Shown in pieces: positions 28,414 through 38,790 of a DNA stretch of 64,000 bases (its first letter is position 1; each line of letters starts with the position of its first letter). Where the stretch lies: positions 62,001 to 126,000 of the forward strand of contig NZ_PNEC01000013.1 in the NCBI RefSeq assembly GCF_005886345.1, read 5' to 3'. A program made the position numbers and the translations under genes. The stretch comes from Pseudoalteromonas phenolica (GTDB taxonomy: Bacteria; Pseudomonadota; Gammaproteobacteria; Enterobacterales; Alteromonadaceae). The notes under the pieces are model-generated. The model saw nothing but the letters and a program-made list of their open reading frames with translations, was not told the origin of the DNA and made no database searches.

Positions 28414-29329
28414 ATTGCCCCCCAATGAATAAATAATCCTGGTATTTTTCGGTAATTAATGGACTATTTTGAATTTCATTGGCTAAGAATGTTCTCTTAG
28501 TACTAAACTTAAGTTGCCAATCAGGATTGAGTCTATAGTTTAGTGCCAGCCCGATAAAAGTAGAAATACCTTGCTGTCCACGATAGTAATACGCCCTAGA
28601 GACATCATCTTCTTTATCGATACCGTAATAGTAATCTATCAGTTCATCACTTTGCCAGTGCGCTCCCATCGACAACATAACTTTAGCAGGCCATTGCTCC
28701 GATGGTTGAAAACGATACTTATAACTGACTTTAATATGCTGCCCCTTATAGACGCCACTCACATCGTAAAGCCATTGCGCCGAGATATTATGAGCGTTAC
28801 CTATATACCAGTTACCTAGCAACCCGCCGTCTATAGCCCAATCTCTCTCACTGATATCATCGGTAGAAGGGAGTTTTTTAGGCGCATTGGGGTTTCTAAT
28901 ATCAGGAAGAATATCTTTAAAATCTTGAGAGTCACTTGAGGTCGGGTCTAATACCTCACTGTCATTAAACGAAGCGCTTTCTACACCGATAATGTTTCCT
29001 GCATGTAAGCTATTGAAGTATTTTTGCTCACCATTGAGCTCAAGTATTGCACTTAAATCAAATGAAGGGGCATCAGAAAAAGTATAGCCTATGGTGGTAT
29101 TTTCTAAAAAAAAGCGTTCGTTGTAATAGCTAACGTAAGGTACAACCAATAACGGAATATTATCTCCGCCTACCACAGGGTTGGTTAATACCCCTCCGCC
29201 GACAGCAAGCGATATCTGCCACTGACCTACTGCAACGCACTCATCATTTGTGTCGGTACATAATGATTGCTCTGCTGAAACGCCAATAGAGGGGACAGCT
29301 AATGCAGCCAAAAGAAAAAAATGCTTCAA
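28403..29329 (-). CDS. MipA/OmpV-family outer-membrane protein
   Basis: An outer-membrane beta-barrel of about 308 residues, first gene of the operon. The leader is MKHFFLLAALAVPSIGVSA. The MipA/OmpV pattern is seen in WQISLAVGGGVLTNPVVGGDNIPLLVVPYVSYYNERFFLEN and in the terminal YLFIGGQYDF with final Phe. The start is uncertain: only TTG codons are available, and the one at 29329 lies seven bases after an AGGG, better spaced than the TTG at 29335. OmpV/MipA proteins take part in envelope structure and small-molecule entry. Confidence 0.88.
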   Translation of the reverse strand: MKHFFLLAALAVPSIGVSAEQSLCTDTNDECVAVGQWQISLAVGGGVLTNPVVGGDNIPLLVVPYVSYYNERFFLENTTIGYTFSDAPSFDLSAILELNGEQKYFNSLHAGNIIGVESASFNDSEVLDPTSSDSQDFKDILPDIRNPNAPKKLPSTDDISERDWAIDGGLLGNWYIGNAHNISAQWLYDVSGVYKGQHIKVSYKYRFQPSEQWPAKVMLSMGAHWQSDELIDYYYGIDKEDDVSRAYYYRGQQGISTFIGLALNYRLNPDWQLKFSTKRTFLANEIQNSPLITEKYQDYLFIGGQYDF

Positions 29330-29505
29330 AGTCAAACCCTTTTGTATTCCATTACGCTAATTTACCATTCCCAGTCATTTTTTTCATGCTCAGTTACATT
29401 AAATAACATTTCACTCGAACAAAGTAACAGACATATTGACAAAGCCCGTTAGCATTAGAACTCTATTAGTATTTTTTTTAGTCAAATAACATTCTGGAGC
29501 CTACT

Positions 29506-31575
29506 GTGAAAAACAAACATATTCTCAGTGTATTAACCCTTACAATATTGACAGGGTGTGGAGGGAGTTCACATGATGACGAAAAACCACCTGTTGAAGT
29601 AGAAAAAGTACCAGAGCTAAATGCTATCTCTGTATCTTCTTCCCCTTTAATCAAAGCATCTGAATCTCAGTTTTCGCAAAACTTAAAAAACGGTATATTC
29701 AAGCGCTACCAAGAGCAGCTTCCTAATTCTGGGCAAACAGAACAAGATGCTGTCGCGTCACCTTCCTTGCCAAAAGACTTTTCACAAACGAATCAACAAG
29801 AACAAACGGTCGATGAGGCCGACCGCATAAAATATAACGGTGAACTTTTATTTATTGCCGCACATTCAGCAAATGATATCGATAATGACTCGAGTCAAGG
29901 GGAGCACTATATCCGTGTCATGCAAAGGGATGTGGAAGGTGAATTGAACCAAATTCAAACTCTACCATATTCCGATAGCCAGTGGTCAGATCAACAACTG
30001 TATTTACATGACAACACTCTAGCAATAGTAGACTACTCGCCTAGCTACTTCACTTCAGGAACGTCAGAGCCTGCTGTAATAGCAACCTCAGATGTAGTAA
30101 ATACGTCAGAGCCTTACTTTTATTACGGGGGCGCTGAGTTTGAGTTAAGCTTTGTTGATATAAGCCAGCCCGGTCAAGCAGCAATAAAACATCAATTTAA
30201 AATTGAAGGCGGGCTAATAGACAGCAGAGTCATAGACAATAAGCTTTACCTTATTAGCAATTATCACCCTCACTTCAATGACTTCGATACATCTAATACT
30301 GACAAAGACACAGTACTAGAAAATTATAAAAAGCTTACCGCTGAGCAAGTTGCAGCTTTAACTCCAAACATTACTGATACAGAAAACAATACCAGCGCTG
30401 AGTTAGTAACCCCTGATAATTGTTATATCTCTTCGGATACGACGGATTTAGATGGTTTTGATAGCCTTATTACCATTACTAAAATAGATTTAACTAATCC
30501 TGAACAGAGAGAGTCTTTATGCATAAACACCAGTGTGCATGGCATTTATGCATCAGAAAACTCTCTGTATACCCATGGGACTTTTTATCGCGACGGTGTT
30601 AATAAAACCATTATTCATAAATTCAACCTCTCAGATGAGACCATGAACTACGCAGCAACCGGAGAAATAGAAGGGCACTTAGGTTGGGGGCAGAGAAATT
30701 TACGGTTTAGCGAGTTCGAAGGGGACTTAAGAGCTGTCACTACAACCAATTTGCCATTTAATCAGCAAGCAGGATTCTCACCTTTAAAACACCAACTTTT
30801 TGTGCTGGAACAGCAGGACAACAAGCTGGTCAGTATTGCATCTTTACCTAACGACACACAACCACAACCCATTGGTAAAACCAATGCTCAAGGATTAGTT
30901 GATGAAGATATTTATGCCGTAAGATTTGCCCAAGATAGAGCGTTTATAGTGACATTTCGACAAGTGGATCCTTTATATGTCATAGATTTATCTGATAAAA
31001 CAAAGCCAATAATCGCTGGTGAATTAGAAATACCTGGTTACTCTGCTTACCTGCACCCTGTTAATGAACATTTATTACTGGGTATTGGGCAAAACATTCA
31101 AAACTGGCAGGATCCAAGTGCTCAAGAAGTTGAAAATGGCGCTAAGGTCACTTTATTTGATATTTCAGACATTTCTTCGCCACAAGTGATAAATGAAAAA
31201 GTTTTTGCTAATGCATACACTCCAGCAGAGTGGGACTATAAATCGCTTAGCTTTTTAAATTTTGATGAGAATTTACTTCGCTTCACGATGCCTGTCGAGA
31301 AATGGCAAAGTGAAACTAATGACGACTCTTTATATCAATGGCGTAGGGTCAGTGAATTAGCCGCCTTTGAAATTAACACTTCCGATTCATCAGCACTAAA
31401 CTATTTAGGCAGCAGTAAAGTAAATTACGAAAATATTAGCGCTGATACACAACCTTATGTTTGGGGTGGGTTAGATAGAGCGGTCATACACAGTGATGAT
31501 CTGTATTACATTCATGGCAATTATATTTGGCATAGCTTATGGCAAACACCAAGTGACAATCAAGGACCACTTTAA
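29506..31575 (+). CDS. Secreted beta-propeller lipoprotein (PF09826-like)
   Basis: A 689-residue lipoprotein (lipobox LTGC) with a C-terminal beta-propeller of the 'Beta_propel' type. The family signature reads TVDEADRIKYNGELLFIAAHS (residues ~104-124), and repeated strands such as VTLFDISDISSPQVINEKVF and LYVIDLSDKTKPIIAGELEIPGYSAYLHPV mark the blades. It starts with GTG, with a GGAG ribosome binding site seven bases upstream. The function of this family is not established; it is exported and may bind a surface polymer or metal. It is transcribed divergently from the MipA operon. Confidence 0.82.
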   Translation: MKNKHILSVLTLTILTGCGGSSHDDEKPPVEVEKVPELNAISVSSSPLIKASESQFSQNLKNGIFKRYQEQLPNSGQTEQDAVASPSLPKDFSQTNQQEQTVDEADRIKYNGELLFIAAHSANDIDNDSSQGEHYIRVMQRDVEGELNQIQTLPYSDSQWSDQQLYLHDNTLAIVDYSPSYFTSGTSEPAVIATSDVVNTSEPYFYYGGAEFELSFVDISQPGQAAIKHQFKIEGGLIDSRVIDNKLYLISNYHPHFNDFDTSNTDKDTVLENYKKLTAEQVAALTPNITDTENNTSAELVTPDNCYISSDTTDLDGFDSLITITKIDLTNPEQRESLCINTSVHGIYASENSLYTHGTFYRDGVNKTIIHKFNLSDETMNYAATGEIEGHLGWGQRNLRFSEFEGDLRAVTTTNLPFNQQAGFSPLKHQLFVLEQQDNKLVSIASLPNDTQPQPIGKTNAQGLVDEDIYAVRFAQDRAFIVTFRQVDPLYVIDLSDKTKPIIAGELEIPGYSAYLHPVNEHLLLGIGQNIQNWQDPSAQEVENGAKVTLFDISDISSPQVINEKVFANAYTPAEWDYKSLSFLNFDENLLRFTMPVEKWQSETNDDSLYQWRRVSELAAFEINTSDSSALNYLGSSKVNYENISADTQPYVWGGLDRAVIHSDDLYYIHGNYIWHSLWQTPSDNQGPL

Positions 31576-31615
31576 GATACGAGGTTTACGCATGATGCCC
31601 TAAGGGGAGTTTTCA

Positions 31616-31642
31616 AAGCTGGCAATTGCCAGCTTTTTTTTT
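31616..31642 (+). terminator. Rho-independent terminator after the beta-propeller gene
   Basis: Perfect palindrome AAGCTGGCAATTGCCAGCTT followed by a run of T. Confidence 0.88.
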
Positions 31643-31663
31643 GCAAATGGATATAAGAAAATT

Positions 31664-31682
31664 TTGTAAAGGGGCTTTACAA
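31664..31682. repeat. 19-bp palindrome copy (candidate parS)
   Basis: TTGTAAAGGGGCTTTACAA, identical to the copy at 22357 when read on the other strand. It lies between two terminators in the gap between convergent genes, so it is not a promoter element of either. Confidence 0.72.
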
Positions 31683-31967
31683 ATAGGAAATAAAAAAGGC
31701 GGAGGGAAACTGAGAAAACCCTCCACCTCTAGCGTACTCTTTAACTGAAACTTTACTGATAACTAATACGGGATATTAGTCACCAGCTTACTTTTCAAGG
31801 GAAAAGAAAGTACATCACTTAAAACAGTTGTTACAATATAACAAAAACAGAAGTGTTACAACATCACATTTTGTTTTTTTATGAATTATATTTTTATGGG
31901 TAATAAACGAAAAATGCCAACTTCACGTTGGCATTAAACTAGGAAAGAAATTGGTTAAGCTAGCGCT
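31683..31967. other. Intergenic remainder, with the glcB terminator
   Basis: AT-rich sequence between the palindrome and glcB. The recognisable element is a reverse-strand terminator at 31909-31935 (stem AATGCCAAC/GTTGGCATT, loop TTCAC, T run on the reverse strand) ending the glcB transcript. Confidence 0.7.
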
Positions 31968-34145
31968 TTAGTTATTTGCCGCTTTGTATTTAAGGCGGTA
32001 ACTATGTAACAGTGGCTCAGTATAGCCATTAGGTTGCTGTTCACCTTCGAATACCAAGGCTAACGCCGCTTGATAAGCAAGATTACTTGTTAGGCTCTCA
32101 TTACTTGATGCCATTGGCGTATAGTGTGTGTCGTGCTGATTTTGCGTATCGACCACTTCAGCCATCTTGGCAAACGTTGCCTGAACTTGCTCTGGCGTAC
32201 AAATGCCATGTTTCAACCAGTTTGCGATATGCTGGCTTGAAATACGTAAAGTCGCTCGGTCTTCCATCAAACCAATATGATTAATATCTGGTACTTTTGA
32301 GCAACCAACGCCTTGATCTATCCAACGTACTACATAACCCAAAATACCTTGTGCGTTATTCTCAATTTCAGATTGAATATCTTCTTTGCTTAGCTCTACA
32401 TCAAGCAACAAAGGAGGCGTTAATAAGTCGTCTAGTGACGCTTGTTGACGCGCTTTCAGTTCAGCCTGAATAGCAAAAACATCCACTTGATGGTAATGCA
32501 TCGCATGTAGAGTTGCTGCTGTTGGAGAGGGCACCCAAGCAGTATTTGCGCCCGATTTAGGATGAGCCAACTTTTGCTCCATCATCAATGCCATTTTATC
32601 TGGCATCGGCCACATGCCTTTACCGATCTGCGCCTTGCCACTGAAACCACATTTTAGACCAATATCGACATTTTGATCTTCATACGCCGCTATCCAAGGT
32701 TGTGCCTTGATCTGAGCTTTAGGCAATACCGGACCCGCCACCATAGAGGTGTGGATTTCATCACCGGTTCTGTCTAAGAACCCGGTATTAATAAATACCA
32801 CTCGAGATTTGGCTTGGTTAATAGACGCCATTAAATTCACGGAAGTGCGACGCTCTTCGTCCATAATGCCCATTTTTAATGTGTTTTCTGGCAAACCTAA
32901 TAAACTTTCAACACGAGAGAAAAGGGTATTGGTAAAGGCGACTTCTTCTGGACCATGCATTTTAGGTTTAACAATATTAACACTCGCAGCCGTCGAGTTT
33001 TTAAATGGGCTATTACCTTGAAGATCATGCATTGCACACAGCGACGTGAACACCGCATCCATGATCCCTTCAAAGATCTCGTCACCTTTTTGATCTAAGA
33101 TCGCAGGATTCGTCATTAAGTGCCCTACATTACGCACAAACATCATGCTACGACCTTTCAAGCTCAAACGCTCACCACTTTTACTGGTATATTCGCGATC
33201 GGTTGCTAAACTGCGCGTCAGTTCTTGACCATCTTTTATAAATGTATCCGTCAGGGTACCTTTCATCAAACCCAGCCAATTGCTGTAAACACCGACTTTA
33301 TCTTCAGCGTCAACAGCGGCCACAGAGTCTTCACAGTCCATGATGGTCGTTAACGCGGCTTCAAGTAATACGTCTTTGATCCCCGCTTTGTCAGCTTGCC
33401 CGATGGGGTTATGTGGGTCAATTTGAATTTCGATGTGTAAATCATGATGCTTGAACAGTAAAGCAGTTGGATTCTGTGCCTGGCCTTGATAACCCACAAA
33501 TTGTGCAGGTGTCGAAAGCGAGACTTGTGAGCTGTCATTCAAAGTGACAACTAGTTGCTCATCTAGCACTGAGTAATTAGTACTCTCAATATGAGAGCCT
33601 GATTGCAGTGGCAGGGCAATATCTAAAAACTGTCTAGCGTAAGCCATTACTTTAAAGCCACGCACCGGGTTATACGCTTTTTGCTTTTCAGCGCCGTCTT
33701 TTTCTGGCAATAAATCCGTACCGTACAAAGCATCATAGAGCGAGCCCCACCTTGCATTCGCCGCATTCAATGCAAAACGCGCATTGCTTACAGGCACAAC
33801 CAGCTGCGGGGCTGCAGTGAGCGCAATCTCAGGTTCAACGTGTTCAGTTGTAATTTTTGCTTCTTCAGGCTCAGGTACTAGATAACCAATTTCGGTCAAA
33901 AATGATTTGTAAGCCTCTGCATCCCATTGCCCTTGCTGCTTATGAAAGGCATCAATCTGCAACTGCAGTGTATCGCGCTTTGTCAGTAATGATTTATTGA
34001 TTGGTGTAAGTTCATTGACCAGATCTGCAAAACCTTGCCAAAAAGCCTCTGCTTGCAAACCGGTGCCGGGCAAAGCCTGTTGATTAACGAAGTCATAAAG
34101 TTGCTGATCTATGGTTAAGCCAGCTTGTTGAACTGTTGCACTCAT
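31968..34145 (-). CDS. glcB: Malate synthase G
   Basis: A 725-residue monomeric malate synthase, condensing glyoxylate with acetyl-CoA in the glyoxylate bypass. Family segments include [60 protein letters not shown] (with the magnesium-binding Glu region) and the C-terminal [19 protein letters not shown]-like block. The ATG at 34145 has an AGGAAG ribosome binding site; six further codons upstream lack one. It is divergent from aceA, which makes its substrate, with a shared 249-base promoter region. Confidence 0.96.
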   Translation of the reverse strand: MSATVQQAGLTIDQQLYDFVNQQALPGTGLQAEAFWQGFADLVNELTPINKSLLTKRDTLQLQIDAFHKQQGQWDAEAYKSFLTEIGYLVPEPEEAKITTEHVEPEIALTAAPQLVVPVSNARFALNAANARWGSLYDALYGTDLLPEKDGAEKQKAYNPVRGFKVMAYARQFLDIALPLQSGSHIESTNYSVLDEQLVVTLNDSSQVSLSTPAQFVGYQGQAQNPTALLFKHHDLHIEIQIDPHNPIGQADKAGIKDVLLEAALTTIMDCEDSVAAVDAEDKVGVYSNWLGLMKGTLTDTFIKDGQELTRSLATDREYTSKSGERLSLKGRSMMFVRNVGHLMTNPAILDQKGDEIFEGIMDAVFTSLCAMHDLQGNSPFKNSTAASVNIVKPKMHGPEEVAFTNTLFSRVESLLGLPENTLKMGIMDEERRTSVNLMASINQAKSRVVFINTGFLDRTGDEIHTSMVAGPVLPKAQIKAQPWIAAYEDQNVDIGLKCGFSGKAQIGKGMWPMPDKMALMMEQKLAHPKSGANTAWVPSPTAATLHAMHYHQVDVFAIQAELKARQQASLDDLLTPPLLLDVELSKEDIQSEIENNAQGILGYVVRWIDQGVGCSKVPDINHIGLMEDRATLRISSQHIANWLKHGICTPEQVQATFAKMAEVVDTQNQHDTHYTPMASSNESLTSNLAYQAALALVFEGEQQPNGYTEPLLHSYRLKYKAANN

Positions 34146-34394
34146 GAATATCTTCCTAAGCATAAAATTTGAACGGGTTTAGACAAACCATATCTTAAAA
34201 ACAGCGAAAACCTAACCCCTAAATCATTCACTAAAAGAATACCCAAGATAACAACTATAAATTTAAAAAATCATAAAAATCGGCCTAGTGTTGAATTAAG
34301 CGCCAAGCAGAGCAAATAACCAACAGCTTTATGGTGTCACTCTCATAAACATGAATAAAAAGTTATACAGCAACCCGTTCGAAGGATTTTTATT
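34146..34394. promoter_or_regulatory. Divergent promoter region between glcB and aceA
   Basis: 249 bases separating the two divergent glyoxylate-bypass genes. The arrangement implies joint control, but I could not identify a specific operator. A GAAGGA ribosome binding site lies just before aceA. Confidence 0.55.
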
Positions 34395-35999
34395 ATGACT
34401 AGCTATCAATCAAAACTTGACCACTTCAGCACTCTTTGCCAAACACAGGGTAATACGTGGCAATCAATCAGCCCAGAGTTTGCAAGCCGTATGAATTTGC
34501 AAAACCGCTTTAAAACAGGTTTAGACATCGCTAAGTATACTGCAAAGGTGATGCGTGAAGACATGGCGACTTATGACGCAGATAGTAGTCAATACACTCA
34601 GTCTCTCGGTTGTTGGCACGGCTTCACTGCACAGCAGATGATGATGGCAGTTAAGCGCCATCAAAAAACGACTAAACGTTCTTACGTTTACCTAAGTGGC
34701 TGGATGGTTGCGGCACTTCGCTCTGAGTTTGGTCCACTACCAGACCAAAGTATGCATGAGAAAACCTCAGTGCCTGCACTTATCGAAGAAATCTATACTT
34801 TCTTAAAACAAGCAGACGCGCGCGAACTAGATCACTTATATAAAGAGTTAGATGAAGCAAAAGCAAATGGTGGTGATGTTGAAGCAATAATGAGCAAAAT
34901 CGATAATTTCGAAACGCATGTGGTACCAATTATCGCTGATATTGATGCGGGTTTTGGTAACGAGGAAGCAACATACCTACTTGCTAAGAAAATGATTGAA
35001 GCTGGCGCATGTGCAATTCAAATTGAAAACCAGGTATCTGATGCAAAACAGTGTGGTCACCAAGCTGGTAAAGTAACTGTACCTCATGAAGACTTTCTAG
35101 CAAAAATCAACGCAGTTCGTTATGCATTCTTAGAGCTAGGTGTTGAAGATGGTATAATTGTGGCACGTACTGACTCACTCGGTGCCAGCTTAACACAAAA
35201 AGTACCGGTATCTAAAACACCAGGCGATTTAGCGAGCCAATACACCGCATTCTTAGACACAACACCAGTTTCAAGCGGTGCAGATCTTGAAGAAGGTGAA
35301 ATGGCGATGAAATTGAATGGTGAGCTTTGTAAGCCAGTGCGCTTAGACAATGGTTTATATCAGTTCAAAAAGGGCACAGAAAAAGACCGCGTAGTGCTTG
35401 ATTGTGTAACTAGCCTACAGTCAGGTGCTGACTTACTGTGGATTGAAACTGAAAAGCCAAACGTAAAACAAATCGCTGAGCTTGTTAATCGTGTTCGCGA
35501 GCAAGTACCAAATGCGAAGCTAGTATACAACAACTCACCATCATTCAACTGGACACTTAAGTTCCGTGAGCAAGTATACTCAGAGTGGCAAGCACAAGGT
35601 AAAGATCTATCTGCTTACCCAGATCCGTCTCAAGACATCAAAGCATTGATGGCACCTGAACTAGATAGCTCAGAGCTTGCAGCGGCGGCAGATGTACTAG
35701 TACAAAACTTCCAAAAGGATGGCGCTCGTGAAGCGGGTATTTTCCACCACTTAATCACGCTACCAACATATCACACGGCCGCACTAAGCACAGATATTCT
35801 TGCTGAAGGCTACTTCGGTGACCTAGGCATGCTGGCTTACGTACGTGATGTTCAACGTCAAGAAATCCGCCGTGAACAAGCGTCAGTGAAACACCAAGAC
35901 CTAGCAGGTTCAAACATCGGTGATACGCACAAAGAGTACTTCTCTGGTGACAATGCACTAAAAGCAGGTGGTGAAGCCAACACCATGAACCAGTTCTAA
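34395..35999 (+). CDS. aceA: Isocitrate lyase
   Basis: A 534-residue isocitrate lyase of the long type found in Pseudomonas and marine gammaproteobacteria (E. coli AceA is about 100 residues shorter). The catalytic motif KQCGHQAGK carries Cys220 as the general acid. Metal and substrate segments are VVPIIADIDAGFGNEEATY and IVARTDSLGA, and NNSPSFNW lies in the C-terminal part. It splits isocitrate to succinate and glyoxylate, feeding the neighbouring malate synthase. A terminator follows directly. Confidence 0.96.
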   Translation: MTSYQSKLDHFSTLCQTQGNTWQSISPEFASRMNLQNRFKTGLDIAKYTAKVMREDMATYDADSSQYTQSLGCWHGFTAQQMMMAVKRHQKTTKRSYVYLSGWMVAALRSEFGPLPDQSMHEKTSVPALIEEIYTFLKQADARELDHLYKELDEAKANGGDVEAIMSKIDNFETHVVPIIADIDAGFGNEEATYLLAKKMIEAGACAIQIENQVSDAKQCGHQAGKVTVPHEDFLAKINAVRYAFLELGVEDGIIVARTDSLGASLTQKVPVSKTPGDLASQYTAFLDTTPVSSGADLEEGEMAMKLNGELCKPVRLDNGLYQFKKGTEKDRVVLDCVTSLQSGADLLWIETEKPNVKQIAELVNRVREQVPNAKLVYNNSPSFNWTLKFREQVYSEWQAQGKDLSAYPDPSQDIKALMAPELDSSELAAAADVLVQNFQKDGAREAGIFHHLITLPTYHTAALSTDILAEGYFGDLGMLAYVRDVQRQEIRREQASVKHQDLAGSNIGDTHKEYFSGDNALKAGGEANTMNQF

Positions 36000-36027
36000 T
36001 TTTTGAGTCATATAGTTCCTTATCAGC

Positions 36028-36052
36028 AAAGGGCCCAATCGGGCCCTTTTTT
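36028..36052 (+). terminator. Rho-independent terminator after aceA
   Basis: Stem AAAGGGCCC/GGGCCCTTT with an AATC loop and T run. Confidence 0.88.
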
Positions 36053-36075
36053 ATTAGCATAAGTTAGCAATTATT

Positions 36076-36094
36076 TTGTAAAGGGCCTTTACAG
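36076..36094. repeat. 19-bp palindrome copy (candidate parS)
   Basis: TTGTAAAGGGCCTTTACAG. The arms match the other copies except for the last base; only the centre differs (GGC). It lies 24 bases past the aceA terminator. Confidence 0.68.
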
Positions 36095-36719
36095 TTCACT
36101 CACAACTCCCTTCTACTATTTAGGCTCAACATAGCTAAAAATAGTCTACATGACAGGCTTCACCATATTATTGCCTGTCTCATCATTCACTTATGACTGT
36201 CATCCTGAAACCAAGAAGTACATAAAAATAAAATGAGCACCAGAGAGTTATAAAGCAAAAGACAACTTACTTTGCAATCTAATTCGACTTTCAAAATACA
36301 AAATAAAGCATTTAGACTTTGACTAGCCCACAGGTCTTTTTAGTCAGGGCTTTCACTATTTATGTTTTTATATAAAGCAGAAGAATATTGAATATAAGGC
36401 GCAAATGTACTCAATTATCAAAAGTTTATTTTCAGCAGCTATGCCATAAATTTATGTCCGATATTAAGACTATGACTGAAATAGTTACTGAAACTTTATC
36501 TGAGGTATTGAAGCCAACTCAACCACATTCATCAAATTTACTGAACTAAATTAGAGCCAGTCATTTTAAACCTAGCTAATAACGCCTGCCTTTAAAATTA
36601 ACATAGACCGATTCTAGGGTTCATAGGCAGCTTTGAAGTCTACAAATTTCGTCCACATTCACTCCATTTTTCTTCCACATTGGTTTGTTTAAATACTTCC
36701 AATAACACGGGAGAAGAAC
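36095..36719. other. Long intergenic region, no gene recognised
   Basis: About 625 AT-rich bases. A seven-base inverted repeat GACAGGC/GCCTGTC at 36152-36179 has a 14-base loop but no T tract. A 31-codon ORF at 36453 lacks a ribosome binding site and is not called. The end must hold the promoter of the next gene, whose ribosome binding site GGGAGAAG is clear. Confidence 0.4.
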
Positions 36720-37211
36720 ATGTCTCAACCAACTTTAAAGCATGGCGACTGGGCGAAAATTATCGAGTCTCGCCAAAAGCAAAACAACTCAAAAGCTGCA
36801 AAATCTGCGAGCTTAAAATACATATCTTTTGGAGCTATTTTGCTAACCCTTATGGCCATTTTTTACTGGACTAATTTATCAGCTTCTCAATCACAACCTC
36901 CATTATCAGAAGAGTCGCAAACACGCGTTGTTCGCTATTTTTCAAAACAATTTATGATGGGTACATGGCAACTAGATGAAGTCAAATTCAGTGAGTATCG
37001 TGTCGTTACCAACATTAGAGTACCAAAAAAGCTGAATATGGAAGGCGAAGTATTAAGTAACTATGTAAAACACTCACTATGCCCACCAGCGAGTAGTTTA
37101 ATCTGGAAAGATATAAAAACGCATACTCTAACCATGAATTTATTCGTCAGCTTGCAACGAAAAGGTCAAAAAGCGCAATGCGCAAACCCGAATACTCAAA
37201 GAAACAGCTAA
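36720..37211 (+). CDS. Single-pass membrane protein, unknown function
   Basis: A 163-residue protein: about 35 polar, basic N-terminal residues, one transmembrane helix (YISFGAILLTLMAIFYWTNL, residues ~36-55), then a periplasmic domain of about 105 residues with two cysteines. The topology (cytoplasmic N-terminus, periplasmic C-terminal domain) follows the positive-inside rule. A GGGAGAAG ribosome binding site and a terminator just after the stop support a real gene. No family is recognised, and the neighbours give no hint of function. Confidence 0.72.
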   Translation: MSQPTLKHGDWAKIIESRQKQNNSKAAKSASLKYISFGAILLTLMAIFYWTNLSASQSQPPLSEESQTRVVRYFSKQFMMGTWQLDEVKFSEYRVVTNIRVPKKLNMEGEVLSNYVKHSLCPPASSLIWKDIKTHTLTMNLFVSLQRKGQKAQCANPNTQRNS

Positions 37212-37231
37212 CCACTTAGTGACTGAGAGTA

Positions 37232-37260
37232 AAAAGGAGCCAACTGACTCCTTTTCTTTT
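37232..37260. terminator. Terminator between convergent membrane-protein and rmuC genes
   Basis: Stem AAAAGGAG/CTCCTTTT with an eight-base loop and T-rich flanks on both strands. Confidence 0.8.
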
Positions 37261-37262
37261 TA

Positions 37263-38726
37263 TTAATCTAATTCTAATCGAGCTTTATCTTGCAATTGCT
37301 TTGGTAACTCTTTGCTCACTGACACCCCCAGTTCTTTGAACTCTGATGCTTGTTTGATTAAATTGCCTTTTCCAGCATAGAGTTGAGAAAATGCTTTCTC
37401 GTAGCTTTCTTTGGCTTTATCTAACTGAACGCCAACGCCCTCCATGCTAGTCAAAAAACCATTCAATTTGTTATAAAAACGCTCAGCGCGTAAAGCAAGT
37501 TCACGACTATGCTTTGATTGCTCTTCAAAACGCCAAAGCTGTTTCACAATGTTAAGACTCGTTAAAAGCGTAGTGGGTGTCGCCACCAAAACATTATGCT
37601 CTAAAGCATGTTGATAAATGGCCGGGTTATGTTTAACCGCCGCAACAAATGCAGACTCTACGGGAATAAACATGATCACCACTTCAGGTGAATTGATCCC
37701 TGGTAGTTTTTCATAACGCTTCTCGTCCAATTCCTTAATACGATCTGCCACAGCATGATAGTGCTGGACTAAGGCGCTTTGCGCTTCAGCGTCACACTCG
37801 GCATTCACATAGCGAGTATATGCATTTAATGATGTTTTAGCATCGATGATTAAATGCCTTTGTTGGGGAAGGTAGACCAATACATCCGGTCTAAACTTGC
37901 CAACTTCTGTAGTAAAAGACGCTTCTCTTTTATAATCATCACCAGGTCTTAAACCCGCACTGTCTAGCACGTTTTCAAGCATTAACTCACCCCAATTACC
38001 TTGCGTTTTCTTTTGTCCTTGCAGTGCAGTCGTTAATTTATCGGCTTGCTCGGTGATTGATTTATTATTCGCTTGTAGGTGTAACAGCTCAGTTTTTAAT
38101 GCTGCGCGCTGCTTGAGCTCTTCACTATGAATGGCTTCCATTTTGTCACGGAAACCTTTTAATTCACCTTGAACTGGCTGAAGCAACTGACCAATTCGTT
38201 CTTGGCTTTGTTGCCCAAAGCGCTGTGATTTTTCTTCAAAGATCTGATTTGCCAGATTTTCAAACTCTTGTTTCAATTGAGTCTTTGTTTGCTCTAAATG
38301 ATTAAGTTGTGCTTCTAATGCCGCTTGTTTCTGCTCTGATGACGCCTTTAATTCAGCTAACTCAAGCGCAATGAGGTTTTTCTCTTGCTGAAGCGCTTGT
38401 AAATTTTGTTCACCCTGCAGCCAAAGCTTATGGAATTGCTGTGACTGAAGTTGTTTCTCACTTAAGCGAGCTTGAGTTTGTTGAACTTGACCATGTAACT
38501 GCAACTTATCGTTTTGTAGCTGCTGAGCTAATTCCTGTTCCGCTTGATAAGCGTGTTGTAATTGAGCTTGTTGAGCAAGGTGTTGCTCGAGTTGCAATTC
38601 AAGTTGATGGATTAACGATTGTTTTCTTACAAGGCGTTGCCAAAAAAAGGGCAAGGGAGCAGCAACGCCTAGGATACCTATGACGCCATGCACCCAAGTT
38701 AACTGCGAGAGAAATGACTCAATCAT
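37263..38726 (-). CDS. rmuC: DNA recombination protein RmuC
   Basis: A 487-residue RmuC. An N-terminal membrane helix (VHGVIGILGVAAPLPFFW) is followed by a glutamine-rich coiled coil of about 170 residues, then the endonuclease-like RmuC domain with its signature QGNWGELMLENVLDSAGLRPGDDY, RPDVLVYLPQQRHLIIDAKTSL and FIPVESAF. RmuC limits inversions at short inverted repeats; the Asp and Lys of IDAK form the restriction-enzyme-like site. The coiled coil is unusually rich in glutamine. Monocistronic, on the same strand as the downstream replication-region genes. Confidence 0.94.
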   Translation of the reverse strand: MIESFLSQLTWVHGVIGILGVAAPLPFFWQRLVRKQSLIHQLELQLEQHLAQQAQLQHAYQAEQELAQQLQNDKLQLHGQVQQTQARLSEKQLQSQQFHKLWLQGEQNLQALQQEKNLIALELAELKASSEQKQAALEAQLNHLEQTKTQLKQEFENLANQIFEEKSQRFGQQSQERIGQLLQPVQGELKGFRDKMEAIHSEELKQRAALKTELLHLQANNKSITEQADKLTTALQGQKKTQGNWGELMLENVLDSAGLRPGDDYKREASFTTEVGKFRPDVLVYLPQQRHLIIDAKTSLNAYTRYVNAECDAEAQSALVQHYHAVADRIKELDEKRYEKLPGINSPEVVIMFIPVESAFVAAVKHNPAIYQHALEHNVLVATPTTLLTSLNIVKQLWRFEEQSKHSRELALRAERFYNKLNGFLTSMEGVGVQLDKAKESYEKAFSQLYAGKGNLIKQASEFKELGVSVSKELPKQLQDKARLELD

Positions 38727-38790
38727 ATCAGCCTCTTAATATTGTTATTAAGCTGATAATACCTTAGACAAGGCTTGGGTTACCAATGCT

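Noticed and set aside
36152-36179. Inverted repeat GACAGGC/GCCTGTC
   Set aside because: Short arms, long loop and no T tract; no function can be assigned.
36453-36548. 31-codon ORF in the gap after aceA
   Set aside because: No ribosome binding site and no recognisable features.
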